A stretch of DNA of 64,000 nt from positions 7,265,001-7,329,000 of the forward strand of contig CANTUQ010000031.1 of assembly GCA_947683425.1 (NCBI GenBank). Direction: 5' to 3'. This stretch comes from Excoecaria cochinchinensis. Taxonomy: Eukaryota > Streptophyta > Magnoliopsida > Malpighiales > Euphorbiaceae. Both the position numbers and the translations under genes were made by a program. Below the pieces are notes generated by a model. That model had not been told where the DNA came from and searched no databases. It saw only the letters and a program-made list of their open reading frames with translations. The stretch's first letter is position 1, and each line of letters starts with the position of its first letter. Below, piece after piece: positions 21,480 to 34,459 of this stretch.

Positions 21480-22690
21480 CTAAATGAGGGCCACCTTAGC
21501 CGCCCTTAGCTAAATGAGGGCTAGCCTAGCCACCTCTCAAATTGGAGTTGCTTGGGTGAACCTATCTCCTGCATTTTTCATGGCTCATGTCTTCTCACAT
21601 GCATAATTTACCTTTTGTGCATTTGTTTTATTAATTTTCACCGAAAAATTAGGCATCAACGTCGCCGAAAAGGTCGACCCCAAATCTTCAGGGAGTAAAA
21701 AAAATGACTTTTTTGATGAAGGGTAGGCTGATGACATCAGCCGCTGAGGCCCGAGCTGGCTGCCCCTCAGAAGAGCATATAAAAACCCTCCTCCCAGCCG
21801 CCCCTCATTTTCTTTCTTCTCTTTTTTTTTTTAATTTTTTCATGTTTTCTTTGCTTTAATTTGATTTTTCACTCATATCTCCCCATCTGTGCTCTGATTT
21901 GTGCACTATTTGCGCCATAACGATCCTTGCTCAATTGTATACATAGTGACATACGTTTTTTTTAGTTTTTTTAGTGGCCATTTCGGCTACTAGGGTAGTT
22001 TTCAGTGTATTTTCTTTCCTGTAACTACTTTATTTTGTATACTTTTATGTTAAAATATATTTTATGTAAATGTATGACAAAATATAGAAATTTGGCGGGA
22101 CAAAATATGTGTGCATGGGGTTGGCAGACATTTCCAATGTGAATAATAACATAAAAAAAATGTGGAAAAGAAGGACATAAAAGAATAAAGTATGAAGATG
22201 AAGAATGTATTTTTGTAAAATAATGAACAAATGTTAATTTCTAATTTATTTGCAGCATAATTTTGGACATTGCATGAATATATTTATGTTGAATTTATTT
22301 CTTTGGCCTAAGGCTTGTTCAAATATGCTTTTGCATGCAGGAAGTTAGGCACATTTTAGCCGAAATGCTACCTAAATTTTTAAAGATCGTAAAAATAACT
22401 GTATAGTTGCACCATGTAAATATTATAAATAGTGTGGCACTAGCTAATAAGTCCACATTTATGCTTTATTTCATTTTATTTTTAGTTAATTTTAGAGTAT
22501 TGTCATTGTTAATTTAGGTTATTTTTGTTAAGAGTGATCTTAGATTTTGAAATGGACCAACATGAGCATTTTTGGGGTGTTTTGGCAGATTTTGATGATC
22601 TTACACGGCAGTAAGAAATACCATACCGCCGTGTAAAATGAAGCAGCCAGGAAGCACGTGCATAGAATGTTACACAGCGATAAAGAATTC
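21480..22690. other. LTR-like unresolved region between E and J
   Basis: No gene. It holds a repeated GCTAAATGAGGG (21479 and 21509), a plus-strand TATAAAAA at 21778 followed by a CT-rich tract, and an inverted repeat at 22601-22636. The right part is probably the 5' LTR or leader of Athila element J and the left part the remaining 3' region of E; I cannot place the boundary. Confidence 0.4.
22601..22636. repeat. TTACACGGC hairpin upstream of Athila J
   Basis: TTACACGGCAGTA and TACCGCCGTGTAA are 13-bp arms with one mismatch around a 10-base loop. A second hairpin begins at about 22671 (TTACACAGCGATAAAGAATTC) but its right half is replaced by a gag-derived filler. The same arms occur in solo LTRs I and G. 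Confidence 0.85.
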
Positions 22691-22728
22691 CATAAGAAAT
22701 TGCATTTAGAATTTTCAACAATTGTTTA
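22691..22728 (+). repeat. 38-bp copy of J gag sequence
   Basis: CATAAGAAATTGCATTTAGA and the next 18 bases match 23641-23678 with one difference. The downstream copy fits the gag reading frame, so this upstream copy is the displaced one. It interrupts a hairpin. Template switching or break-repair filler are likely origins. Confidence 0.85.
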
Positions 22729-22985
22729 TCTTATCTCAAGTTGTTATTTACTTCTGCAATTTATTTCATCAATTAACTGTTAGTCTTTAGTCATTTATCA
22801 GATTAATGTTTTTTTCAATATTTAAAGTCAAAAACTCATTAAACACTTGGGATATTCTCTAGCATAATTTTAACAAATTCAATCTTAATCTCCTTTCCCT
22901 TAGGTATGATATTTGTGGGTTATAATTATATTTCCCTTTATTACTCAACCGATTCAGTACACTTGCTAAAAATCGGTAAAGTTTT

Positions 22986-23002
22986 TGGCACCGTTGTTGG
23001 GA
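22986..23002 (+). other. Degenerate PBS of Athila element J
   Basis: TGGCACCGTTGTTGGGA resembles the TGGCGCCGTTGCCGGGGA site (tRNA-Asp type) used by Athila elements, with three C/G-to-T/A type changes. ACACTTGCTAAAAATCGG just before it is typical of the LTR 3' end or leader in such elements. Confidence 0.7.
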
Positions 23003-23191
23003 GAGGCGTTTTAGGATGTTGTTTGTTTGTTTTATGTGTTTATATTTTGTTAATGTTTTAATTTTCTATTCTTTTACGGTATTAATGGTGTATGAGCAGA
23101 TTGAGACTTCAACAATTATTGCCATTAATTTGGCCATGAAATCGAACGGACTTTTCATCGTAAAAGGAGGGAGAATAGAGAGAATCAAAAT

Positions 23192-25643
23192 ATGAATATC
23201 AATCCACCCAATAACGATGTGCCACTCGAGGAACAACAAGGAGTGAGGCGAGAGCAGAATGTAAGGAATGATCCTAAACCAAGGACCATCCGGGATTATG
23301 CCACTTCAAGATGGAATGAGGAGCATAAAACCATTGTGCTTCCTTAATAATGACATTTCGAGCTTAAATCGACTGCCATTACCATGGTTTAAAGGAACCA
23401 ATTTTTTGGTACAGAGATTGAAGACTCAGCTCAACATCTAGACATGTTTTTGGAGATCAGTGACACGATCCAAATATAAGGGGTTTCAATGGATGCGGTG
23501 AGGTTGAAGTTATTTCTCTTCACTTTGATGGGGAAAGCAAGAGACTGGCTGCAAATGTTGCCAAGCCAATCCATTCAGTCATGGAACTAAATAGAAGAAA
23601 AATTCTTTGTAAGATTATTTCCCCCAACCAAAACTGCTAACATAAGAAATTGCATTTAGAATTTTCAGCAATTGTTTAAGGAGGCTTTTTGTGAGGCTTG
23701 GGAAAGATTTCAGTGGTTATTGAAAAGCTATCCCCATCATGAGATCGCCATGCACCAGCTTATGTGCACATTTTATTCGGGTTTTAATAACCTTAACATA
23801 AGATCTTTGTAGGATGCGGCTTAGGGGGGGTAGTTTTATGAACAAGATACCTAAAGAGGCTTTTCTATTACTTGATGAAATAGCCATGAATGAGGCACAA
23901 TGGACTAACACAAGAGCCATAAACAAGAAGCAAGGGGTGCATAGTTTTGATGAGGTAGCTATGCTGAAAGCACAAATTAAAATGCTTAAAAAGGAGTTGA
24001 GTGGGATGAAATTGCAGAATGTGTTATATTTAACTCAAGGGAGTGATTCGTATGAAGGAGGCAACAAAAGGTAAATGACTCTTATAGCCAAGGGGTAGGG
24101 GATGTAAATGCTTTACATGATTTTAAGAGAAATTACCCTTATAGCAACCACTACAACTCGAGTTGGAGGAATCATCCTAACTTCTCATGGAGGGAGGGAA
24201 ACAAAGCTTCAACATCTAATAACCAACTGAGAGGCCCCTTCAACCAAAACACCAACCACTAACTCACCCACAACCAAGTTTATCATCAAGGGTATCAACC
24301 TCAAACCCAAACACACTTTCAAGCACCTTTCCCTCAACAACAAACACAACAAAATTACCAACCAACTGATTTTGCACCGAAGCCGCTACACCACCACCTC
24401 AAGAGAAAAAGACAAATCCAGAAGACATGTTTGCTACTTTTATGGCTAGCTAAGCACAGTTTATGTCTAGTCAAGATTCTAGGTGGAAATCTCAAGAGCA
24501 GTGGAATAGGAACCAAGATCCCTCCATGAGAAATCTTGAAATACAATTAAGGCAGCCAACAATCTCTCTAGTAGAATGCAAGGGGAATTTCCCTCTAACG
24601 TGGACAGAAATCAAAAGGAGGAGTCCAAGGCAATCACACTTTGGAGTGGTAAGGAGGTGGTAAATTCTAAAAAAGGTAACTCTTCTACAATTTTGGTGGA
24701 ACCTACACAGGAGGTAAGTGACTCTAATCCCAACTTAATAGTTGAGGAGCCTAAAAATGTTGATAAAGGGGAAAAAAATTTAGGTGCCAATGTGAATGAT
24801 TTGAATGTGAATATGTTACCTTATCCTTCCATTGCTTTAAAAGGAAAGAAAAATGAACAATTAGCTAAGTTTTTGGAAATGTTCAAGAAACTACATATAA
24901 ATTTGCCTTTTGCTACAACACTTTTTCACATGCCTAAATATGCTAAGTTCATGAAAGAGCTTTGCTCCAATAAGAAAAACCTAGAGGGTGTAGGGATTGT
25001 TCAATTATATGAAAATTGTAATGCCATAATTTTGAACAAAATTCCAGAAAAACTAGAAGATCCAGGAAGCTTTACTTTACCTTGTGAATTAGGAGGAAAT
25101 TTTGTTGTCCATGCTTTATGTGACTTGGGTGCAAGTATATATTTGATGCCTTGCTCCATTTGCAGGAAGTTAAACCTTGGAGAGTTCAAGGAAACGAGAA
25201 TGATGTTGTAATTAGCGGATAGGTTAATGAAGAGACCGAAGGTCATCATTGAGGATCTTTTAGTAAAGGTTGGCAACTTTATCTTCCCGATAGACTTTGT
25301 GGTGATGGACATTGGAAAAGGACCAAAAAGTGCCATTGATCATGGGGAGGCCATTCTTGAATACAGCTAAGGCATTGATTGATGCCCATGGGGCAAACGG
25401 TGACTTTAAGGTTTAATGATGAGGAGATGGTCTTTAATGTGAACAAAGTGATGCAACATCCCTCCTGCAAATTTGAAGAATATCTTTGTTTCGTTGATAC
25501 AATTCAAGAGTGTGTGAAAGAGAGTGAAGAAGAGCTTGTTTTGGACGATGCACTTCAAGCGTGTATAATGCATTCCAAAGACAGGGAAAGTGGAAATGAG
25601 AAGGATCTAGAGCTAGTAAATGAGCTTGAAACCGAACACACCA
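23192..25643 (+). pseudogene. Athila-type gag-protease of element J
   Basis: The start is inferred at the ATG at 23192 after a typical leader. Recognisable segments are RTIRDYATSRWNEEH, GKARDWLQMLPSQSIQSW, EAWERFQWLLKSYPHHEI, GGSFMNKIPKEAFLLLDEIA and the linker. The protease domain has CDLGASIYLMPCSICRKLNL (about 25120-25180), then [20 protein letters not shown]. Many stops and at least two frame changes break it. Longer open stretches remain at 23814-24074, 24576-25211 and 25379-25648. Element F is inserted at 25643, before RT. The rest of J pol would lie to the right of F, outside the window. Confidence 0.8.
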
Positions 25644-26280
25644 TGTAAGGGCCTGATATGTACCCTAGTCGGATTCGTAAGTATTTAGAGTATAAAAGTG
25701 AATGAAATATGTAATTGACGGATTAAAATGGTTAAATGTAGTTGAGGACGTGTTCGGTATTAATTAAAAAGACTGAAGGTAATTTGGGTATTTTATATTT
25801 ATGGACTAAATTAAGGGAATTAATTAATTATGTGGGCAAATATTGAGAATAATAAAGTTATAAGTCAAATGCAAGAAGAAATAAGAGTTGAAGGATTAAA
25901 AAGGAAGTTTGACATAAAAATCTAACTTGGACCAATAAGAGGGAGACACTTGGCATTGGGGATAACATTGAATTATTGGCCATATTTAAGTCATTTTGGC
26001 TGCCTTCAGGCCATTTTTGTCCGGCCATGAGAGGAAGAGAAGGGCAGCCATCTTTGTTTTCCTTTATCCTACTGAAATTTTCTCTTTCTATTTACACAAA
26101 AATGTTACTCCAAAGAGGCCATGTGTGGAGAAAGGGTTTTAGAGTGTTTATAAGTTTGTAAAGGTAAGAAATAAGTCTCCTATTTCATTAATTCCTTCTT
26201 TGATGAGATATTTGGATGACAATGACCAAGAAAGAGTGGGAAAGCAAGAAAGAAAGCACAAAAAGAGAGGAAGGAGCCAT
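25644..26280 (+). repeat. Left LTR of F, first segment
   Basis: 637 bases that match 63566-64000 over the shared part. A donor-like AAAG|GTAAGA is at 26163. It is broken at gccat (26276-26280), the left target duplication of G. It resumes at 33513. Confidence 0.85.
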
Positions 26281-26640
26281 TATAACACCCCCTAACCACC
26301 TGTAGATATTTACTATGGTGACTATGGAGTGTTACAACACAAACACAAGCACATTTAATAGTTTTACAAACAAAGTTCGGGATTAATAAAATTTCTTTAA
26401 CATGCGACGCTGAATTACATTTCAAAAATCCATACATTACATTTCATAACATTCATAGTCTTACATCAGTTGTCACTTTACAAAATACAACATCTTTGTT
26501 ACAAACACTTCAGTTCTAATACACACATCAACTATCTTTACACATCTTGTACTATTACAAAATAACCTACATCTATAGCGGTTCCTATGTGTTGGCCATT
26601 GGCGATGCATGACTGCCTTCCAAAATACAATCTTCAGATA

Positions 26641-26688
26641 CCTTCATGGATTAAATATCCATGCTAAGCAATAATTCTTAGTGGGGAA
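26641..26688 (-). other. Hairpin module of G
   Basis: On the minus strand CCCCACTAAG..CTTAG is followed by CATGGAT..ATCCATG. The second stem differs from CACGG..CCGTG of the other families on both sides, so pairing is kept. Confidence 0.7.
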
Positions 26689-27267
26689 CAAGATACAATA
26701 TACAATAACATAATGGTCAAGTATACTCATAAAGCATAGTTTAAGCACAACAAGGTTCATGATTTCTATCGTGCTTCGTGCTTTCTATTTATAAGCATAC
26801 ACGTTGGATAATCACATTAGAATTCACATTATCACTTATTCTTCACATGCCCTGTAACACCCCAACCCATACGTAGGCGAACCCATCCGCAAGGGAGTAG
26901 GAAGCCGTACGAGTAGGTGTGTTACCGAATAGAAGCAGTACAAAGTATATAAAAATACAGAAGAATTTCAAATTTAAAGAGAGGAAGCTGAACGTACATA
27001 TTATGCCACGGCACATACACTAAGAGAAAACATACACACATGCATACTTATAATCATACAACAGAAACCTAATAAGAAAGATACATAAATGTGTAAATAT
27101 TTACATAGCTTAAAATATTACATCAGAATCTTTACCTATTATTACATATACATATTACACAGATATACAAAAATTCCAAATTACAAAAGCTGAACAAGAT
27201 ACAAAACTTCTAGCTTCTATGTGGCCGACTCTGCAGATGCGCGACTCAAACAAAAGCAAACCTGCCA

Positions 27268-27354
27268 CCTGCACGGGGAAAAGAGCCCGTGCTAAGCGAT
27301 AACGCTTAGTGGGGAGAATATACAAAAATATAGACGGCCATTCACAACGGTCGC
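27268..27354 (-). other. Three-hairpin module of B2
   Basis: On the minus strand: CCGTT-GTG-AATGG (one G-U pair), CTAAGCG..CGCTTAG, and GCACGGGC..CCCCGTGC leading to CAGGT. Confidence 0.75.
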
Positions 27355-27891
27355 CCAAGTATAACACATACACAACAGCGAATGCATCAAGTCCTAATAG
27401 ATAATTATACATGCTTTATACAATAGCCACGCATTCCAAATGTTCCTAACTGCGGTCATATACTCATTTGATTAACATACCCAATTATCATGCCAAGAAC
27501 GTAAACACATTCTAATATAACGAAATTACTACGATAACTAACAATAAGGAACTATATAGCATCGTATAAAATTTGTCACATATGCTAGTTCAAGATCACA
27601 TTGCTATACAGAAATGTAGTGTTAACATTATATGCCACACCGACTTCAATCACCCATACTATATACAAGATCATTTACAGATAAGGGCAAAGGTACATTA
27701 TGCAGGTTAGAGTTACGTTAAACCTACTCGGAGATTTGTAAGCACATTCCCATATCCCAAAATCATATTCATACTGATATCACATTCTTATATTCATAAC
27801 TGGTTCATATGACCGAAATCTTACACATTCGGATATCATATTCTCATGTTCATATCAGATAAAGCAAACGAAATACCTGCTGACTCAAAAT

Positions 27892-28119
27892 AGTGGATAA
27901 CGAGTAACAAACTGTACCTTACGGGTACAAATCGCAAAGTACTGTCACTTTCTATAGTTCAAAAGCATTTCCCAAAACAGGACCTTAAACAAGATCCATA
28001 CACATACACATAATAGGGTTCGCGAGGAACCATTCGGGGACCTGATCAGGGTCCAAATCGTTCAAAGGGGCGCTGCAGCTACACATATAGACTCTATTAG
28101 GCATGCCTAACTATCCACT
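27892..28119 (-). other. GTGGATA..TATCCAC region of B2
   Basis: AGTGGATA (27892) and TATCCACT (28112) bound 228 bases holding TTAGGCATGCCTAA and GGACCTGATCAGGGTCC-type inverted repeats, the mirror image of the B1 layout. Confidence 0.75.
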
Positions 28120-28425
28120 AGACTGACTCTCGCAGGTCATGCATAATATAAATCATATTTCAAATCACATAATTTATATCATTGTACATAATCAGCAATA
28201 GATAAGACATATGAATAAGTTCATAAAGTCAATCATGCATCATACAATTTACACTTAAGCATAACATAATAATCTTAGAGAGAGATCATAAGTATAGATA
28301 TGCATAATACATTCAATTATATTAACATACTTCATAAAATAGTCAAAGTATAAACCTAAAAGCATCACATGTTCGGAATTCACACATTGGCATCATAAAC
28401 GAAAACTCAATTTGGAAACCAAGAG

Positions 28426-28716
28426 TGTCGCGATCGCGATGGATGTCGCGATCGCGACAGAGGCAACTTGACCCAGGTCGCGATCTCGCGAGGGAACGAG
28501 GGCATCTCGCTGTCGCGCTCGCGACATACATCGCGCTCGCGACAGTGAGCTGCCAACCCAACAATTCGGCAACCGAGCTCTCTGTCGTGCTCGCGACACA
28601 TGTCGCGCTCGCGACGGAGGCTCTGCTGCACTGCTCGGCGGAGCGCTCGGACGCGTGCGAGGGCTGCTTTCACCGGGCTCTGTTGCGACCTCACGACGAT
28701 GTCGCGCTCGCGACAG
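28426..28716. repeat. TGTCGCGA palindrome cassette of B2
   Basis: Palindromes TGTCGCGATCGCGA(CA) at 28426-28439 and 28444-28459, then a series of TGTCGCGCTCGCGACA-type near-palindromes up to 28716. CpG-dense and GC-rich within an AT-rich LTR. Confidence 0.9.
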
Positions 28717-29767
28717 AGTCAGGAATTCCCAACTCTTACAAGAATTCTGCATAAAATTCCCTCTTCACAACACCCAATTCTTAAACCAAGCATCAAAACG
28801 TCGACTTACCTCATCACCAGCAAGCCACACATCATTGACAACATAAACACCACATCCGTATCAAGAATTCCGATAAAACATACCACTAAAAATATCCATT
28901 TACACAATCTATAATAACAACATTATTCGTCATTCATCTCAATCGCACCCATGTTAAATGCATTCAAACATATGATATATCATGCTTAGGTTACTCAAGA
29001 GATCAATACATATTAATCCCCATCCTTCACAAAATTTTATCTATTATTATTTACTAGCTAAATCACCAATCACTTGCACAAACAAAAACCAGAAAATTCT
29101 TAATCCATATCCTAGATCCCACATCAAAAGTAAACCTAGAAGGAGAATAAGAACAAAGCATAAATAACTAAACCCTAACCACTTACCTCTTCAATCATGC
29201 TTCCCAAGCCCCACCAAATCACTTCTAATTCACTCAAAACCAAGAGATTGAGCAAAGAAAGGGAATAAAAGGAAAAGAAATGGAGAATAGGGAAGATGAA
29301 AGGGCAAAAACGTGGACTTCCTCCTCCTTACACTTAGTCTTCTTTTCACACTAAATGCACACCTACCCAACTCCACTTGTCCACTTCCTATAGGTCCAAA
29401 TGATTCACTTTGACTTCTCTATTCAAGTCACCATACACATACACACACTAAATCACTTCTCATAGAAATATCCTACATCCTTAGTTCCATACCCATAATC
29501 CACTTGATAATTATTTCTTTTATGCAAATATCTCCAAGGCACCATGCTCATAAATCACTCAATGAAATCTCTTAGCCCATTAACATCCTACTACCATACA
29601 CTACTAACACACCATAATAATTCCTTTACTTACTTTATTTAATTAATTTCTTAGCAACCAAATCCTTATTATCCATATTACTCATGCATAAATTACCAAA
29701 ATACCCTTCACTTAACCGACTTAGCTTGCCGATTCCGACTAGGCCCGATTTGGGGTATTACATGCCC

Positions 29768-32331
29768 ATCGCATTCTTATCATTTGTATATACATAAGAT
29801 TATAATTTCTTTATTATTAACATAAAGATATTTCATCGCAATAATAAAAGAATCATATAATTTCCATATTGTAGAATCAACAATTGCATATATATACATA
29901 TATGATTCAAGTACATATCATAGTATGACAATCAACTTTCGGTTGCACCATCTCATGGCTTCCACATGTTCATTACAATCTCACACAATAGTTTGTCACA
30001 TAACTTCAAATCACTCAATTAGTTCACATATTTATTTTTAACCTTGCTTGCAATTCAAAGACGCGGATAACGGGTATCGCATTGGTACCTGAAGGTATAG
30101 TAATAGATTGTATCCGTAGATACTCACATTCGCATTGGTACCCTAAGGTACAAAAATATCAACATTATCAATAATTTTACATTAAAGAATCCAGTAAGGA
30201 TTCAAATCGCACTGCGACTCCAGAGGAATCGGACGCATTGGGCTGCAGCACTTAGACCTTATAGGCATGCCTATCTATCCACTACTTGACTCGCAGGCTA
30301 CACATTATTAAGTCCAGTTATTATCATTGTTATAGCGAGTATAGCATTATAGTATGATTCAGTTATACCTCAACACATTGTTCATAAACATTGTAGTTCA
30401 CATCGCAATTCCAACATAATGTCATAGGCATGAAATCATATGCATATATAACTATACCAATACAAATGACATGTATGTGTAATCATAATCGCATGTCTAT
30501 AAGAACATTCAAATCATACACATGCTAATCACCATTTAATAGCCGAAGAGGGTTTAAAAAAAAAACAAGTTCAAACGGAACGAAAAAGGACGGAAATCAA
30601 AAACTTTCAAATTTCAGGACAGAGGGCAATTACACGGCGGTATGACAAGAACTTACCGCCGTGTAAAACATCCTACACGGTGGTAAGGAAAAACCATATC
30701 ACCGTGTAGCATGCCAAACACAAATCCCTCAAAAATAGAATACATTTAATTAAGCACACATACTCACCTGATTACCACACTATTGGTCTCCATATAAAAA
30801 ATAATTCACAAGTTAAAAACATTAAATCACATTCATCATTATCATATATATAATTACTCATATGTCCACGTGAACCAATATAATATCATTAAATATCTTA
30901 CATAATATTACATTCTAGTAACATCTATATCAATTCACGCATCATATGATAGTGTTAGGTAAATGCTTCAATCACACATTCATTGAACATATAGACATAC
31001 TCTCACACATATCATTCACTCCAATCATACCCATAGTTTCCTTATATACAATCCAACCTTAGTATACACCTACATATGGTTCATCTTCTCATTAATCAAA
31101 CTCATTCTACTTGATATCATTCACATGTGAATAACTTAATCTCAACTCATAAATTATGCATACTTGTTCATACTACACATGCTCATTTAGATTAAGGCAA
31201 CATAATCCTCAAATGTCATTTAACTTGACTGAATTCTATTTCATGTAACAATACATTATTAGTTCATTAGTTACTGCTAATCTTAATCATCTTCATGTGT
31301 ATTTTCCAAGTGATAACTATTCTTATAATCATTTGATAATCCTAAACATGTATTGGATAGACCCCAGAATGTTTCGGTGTAATATGGGTACAATTCGGGA
31401 AGGAAAAAGTACATTTTAGGCTGAAGGATGAGGTCACACGGTGGTAAGACATTCTTTACTACTGTTTGGAATGCTAAAAATGGGTTTTTAAGGGGCAGAA
31501 TGCTTTTACACGGTGGTGAGAAATTCCATTCCGCCGCGTAAACCTATTCTACCTCAACGCATGAGGCAGATTCTAGACAGACTTCAGGTCCAAATTTCCA
31601 ATGCATTTTGGACATAGCTAGAGAAATTTTTAGGCAAAACTTTCTTCTATAAAATTGTTCCCTAAGATGTTAAATTTCCAATGGGACAAGTTTTAGGTCA
31701 TTTAGACATACAAAACATAAGATATGAACTAAAAACTATATACTATTCTGATGAACCGCTAGAATAGGGACAACTATGTTATGGCAACTTTTTGAGGCAC
31801 ATAGATCCTGAATTAGCTCAACCATATTCTTAGAACTTTTTAGGTGTGGATGTTATCGTTCAGATACAATTTGAATCAACCCATTTAGAGCATTAAAACT
31901 CGATCTATGGGCAAAATAATCACTAATGGTCAAGAGAGACCTACTCAGAAACTCACCCTACATGCACATTTTTCATACTTCATGCATATGACTTCTAAAT
32001 TCAACTTTAATGACATTTTTAACCAATATGCTCTCCTAATAAATAATTCATATATATGTTAACTTGCATTATACATAATTATCATCTAAATTTAATTAAA
32101 ACGCAAGGAGTTATGGCGAAAGGACCTTAACATGCTCCGAAAGGCCCTCTTATAGAATTAGCTACACTTCAATTCACTTTTACTGACTTTAAAGCCCCCA
32201 ATTAGCATGATCATTTTTAAGACCAATATAGACACATATTATAGGAACCTAATCCCATCATCCCCATTCATTTCTTTTTACTGTCATTTAACACAAATTA
32301 TAACACTTATAATTAAGGTAGGTCAAATAAA
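29768..32331 (-). other. Middle of solo LTR G
   Basis: AT-rich, no genes. The region bounded by GCGGATA (30063) and TATCCACT (30276) has the palindrome ATAGGCATGCCTAT. Hairpins TTACACGGCGGTA/TACCGCCGTGTAA lie at 30630-30666 and CTACACGGTGGTA/TATCACCGTGTAG at 30673-30709. Two decayed ones are at about 31434-31470 and 31504-31543. Confidence 0.75.
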
Positions 32332-34459
32332 CCTCAACCCAAGTTTTCACTTCCAGCTCATTAACTACAAACTAACTTATTTAGTATTGTTTTATCATCA
32401 CTCACATAATACACATCCCTAACTCAATTATGCACATAACAACACATACACATTCTTAGTAATGTTCATTCATTAGAATAAACATAGCAGTTCATAGTTC
32501 ATTCGAAATTAGGGTTCAATCTTAGGTCACTTAAACTCATGATATGCATTAAATACCAACATGTTCATTTCATCAACTCAACACTTCACATAATATAATT
32601 TACACACTTTTAGTACACAAACAATCATTTAAAACACACAAAGAAATTTATTTCCCAAACCTCTTCTCCTTAGCTCCTTAGAAATCTCATCGTTCCTTGA
32701 TCAACCACATTCTTTCTTCCCTTTTCCCCTCTTAGGTTCTACCACTCCAACCAAGACCCATATTTCCAGAAATAAGAGCAAGAATCAAAATCTCATTTAA
32801 AACACAAAGCAAGAAAGAAGGGTCGAGGAGATTTTCGGATAAAAGCTTTACTTACCTTCTAGAGTGAAGAAATATACACATGCAAGCCCTCTAACCCACA
32901 AATGCAGTAAGACACGATTTTATTTGATGACCCAAGAGGAATTATTACATGAAGATGAGGAAAAAAATACAGAAATTTGGAGAGAGGGATGAAGGAAAAA
33001 CATATGAGAGAGAGTGGAAAGGAGCAGAAAATTAAAGAAAGGAAAAAAGAAGAAGAATAGCTATCGCCCCATGCAGCCAATCCCAACCTTTCTCTCTCCA
33101 ACATGCATCATCCTATTTGGCACATTCTCTCTCCCTCATGCATAATCCTATGTGGCATTTATAGCAATAGAACATGGGCTCCACTAAAAATCTATTCCTC
33201 TTATGGACTTACAGCCCTAAACCCACATGGGCCCTCTAATATGAATAAGCCCAACATTCTTTTAATCTTAACCAAGCCCAAAGTGCAGAACTAATTTCTT
33301 AAGCCCACATATAACTCATGCAATGCAAGTTCAGCCCTTAATAATATTTAACACAAAGCACTTTAGTCATTTAAACAAAATTATTTATGCAATTAAGTCC
33401 CAATTTAACATACATTAAAATTTTAGATTTTTAATCCCATCACATGCCATAACCAAATACCCACAATCAGACATATATACTACTATGGTATATATCGGGC
33501 TGTTACAGCCATCAAATGAGGTTTGGGAATATTTCTTTTAGAATTTCATTTCGGATGTTTAAATTATATTTTGAATAAAATATGAGTTGTTGATGTTGAG
33601 TTAAGTTGCCTTGCTGTGTTGTTTTTGGTTGACTAGCTATTTTGGGGAAGTAGAGTTTCTAGGGGAAACTCTGCTCAAATTTTGCTAGACCTTCGAGGGA
33701 TGTTTTGGTTATAAGTGGAGTTTAATAAATTCAAATTAGGTAATCTATTACCGCCTATATCTACAAAAGTCCTAGAAATGATCATGAGCAAATTATGGCT
33801 CTAAGACCCTTAAAAGTAGCCAAAACAGAGGTGTTTCTACTTTGGCCGGTTCACTTGAGTAGTTCAAGTTGTTTACACCATATCTAACGTTATAAAGGTC
33901 CAAATGACCTGACATTTATGCCATTTGAAACTTAACATCCTAAGGAATAATTGTTATGAAGGGAGTTTTGCCCAAAAATGAGGACTAGAGGTTGCTTTAG
34001 ATTATACAAGTTGGAGTTAGGGAAGCTACCTTTAATGGCCTATTTCTAGATGAGTTGCCTTTAGGGGCCTCTATCACGCTCACGACCAAGGTCGCACTCA
34101 TGATAGAGAAGGTTGGGTGATGGACTTTCTTCTTCTTTAAGGCCTCACAGTTGGTACGGACCCTTACCTACCGTAACCTTTCACTGTTTCAGCCTTTTAA
34201 CTACTCATTTTGCCCTTTTTTACAGGTCGATGGATTAATGTTTTAAATATGGATTTATGTGTCCACCATTTGAGGTATGGGAAGAGTGTATGTATGGAGG
34301 TAAGTGAAGAGGAAATTTTAACTGAAATTCCTCTATATCGTGAGCACGACACGAGGGCTCCGTAAAGCAGAAATCACAGGGTTGAGTTTTGTCTCGAGCG
34401 TGAGGTTTAGCATGAATGTGACAGAGGAGAATTGGCATCTGTCATGCGTAAACGTCAAC
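32332..34459. repeat. Tandem duplication, unit 1 (2,128 bp)
   Basis: It spans the 5' part of G (minus) and the following part of the F LTR. Unit 2 starts at 34460 with the same CCTCAACCCAAG. I count roughly 25 differences over about 1.98 kb, a divergence of about 1.3%. Confidence 0.9.
33513..34459 (+). repeat. Left LTR of F, second segment
   Basis: It resumes the F LTR after G. AG|GTTTGGGAAT (33520) is the acceptor-like word shared by the other LTRs. The part at 33690-34020 aligns with 4560-4930 of B1. 34060-34440 holds a decayed TCGCGAGCGCGA-type cassette in which CG pairs have become TG or CA (for example CTATCACGCTCACGACC and TCTCGAGCGTGAGG). Confidence 0.7.

Larger units (their letters stand above)
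26853..29762 (-). mobile_element. Solo LTR B2, 2.9 kb, Tekay-like
   Basis: Plus-strand ends TGTAACACCCCAACC and GGGGTATTACA, with perfect tgccc target duplications (26848-26852 and 29763-29767). Orientation is minus: the three-hairpin module, GTGGATA region and start sequence (CCAAATCGGGCCTAGTCGG) all read on the minus strand. Its 5' end is closely related to that of B1 but its hairpin cassette is the TGTCGCGA type. It is inserted in G, so it is younger than G. Nothing is encoded. Confidence 0.9.
26281..33507 (-). mobile_element. Solo LTR G, about 4.3 kb, containing solo LTR B2
   Basis: Plus-strand ends TATAACACCCCC and CGGGCTGTTACA, with perfect gccat target duplications (26276-26280 and 33508-33512). 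The minus-strand 5' end reads TGTAACAGCCCG. Without B2 it is about 4.31 kb. On the minus strand it contains a donor/acceptor pair (32855 to 32661), four TACACGG hairpins, the GTGGATA-type region and a degenerate two-hairpin module (26641-26688). It encodes no protein. Confidence 0.85.

Noticed and set aside
26281..33507. Autonomous element between the two ends of G
   Set aside because: No PBS, PPT or coding sequence; after removing B2 the whole reads as one LTR with a perfect TSD.
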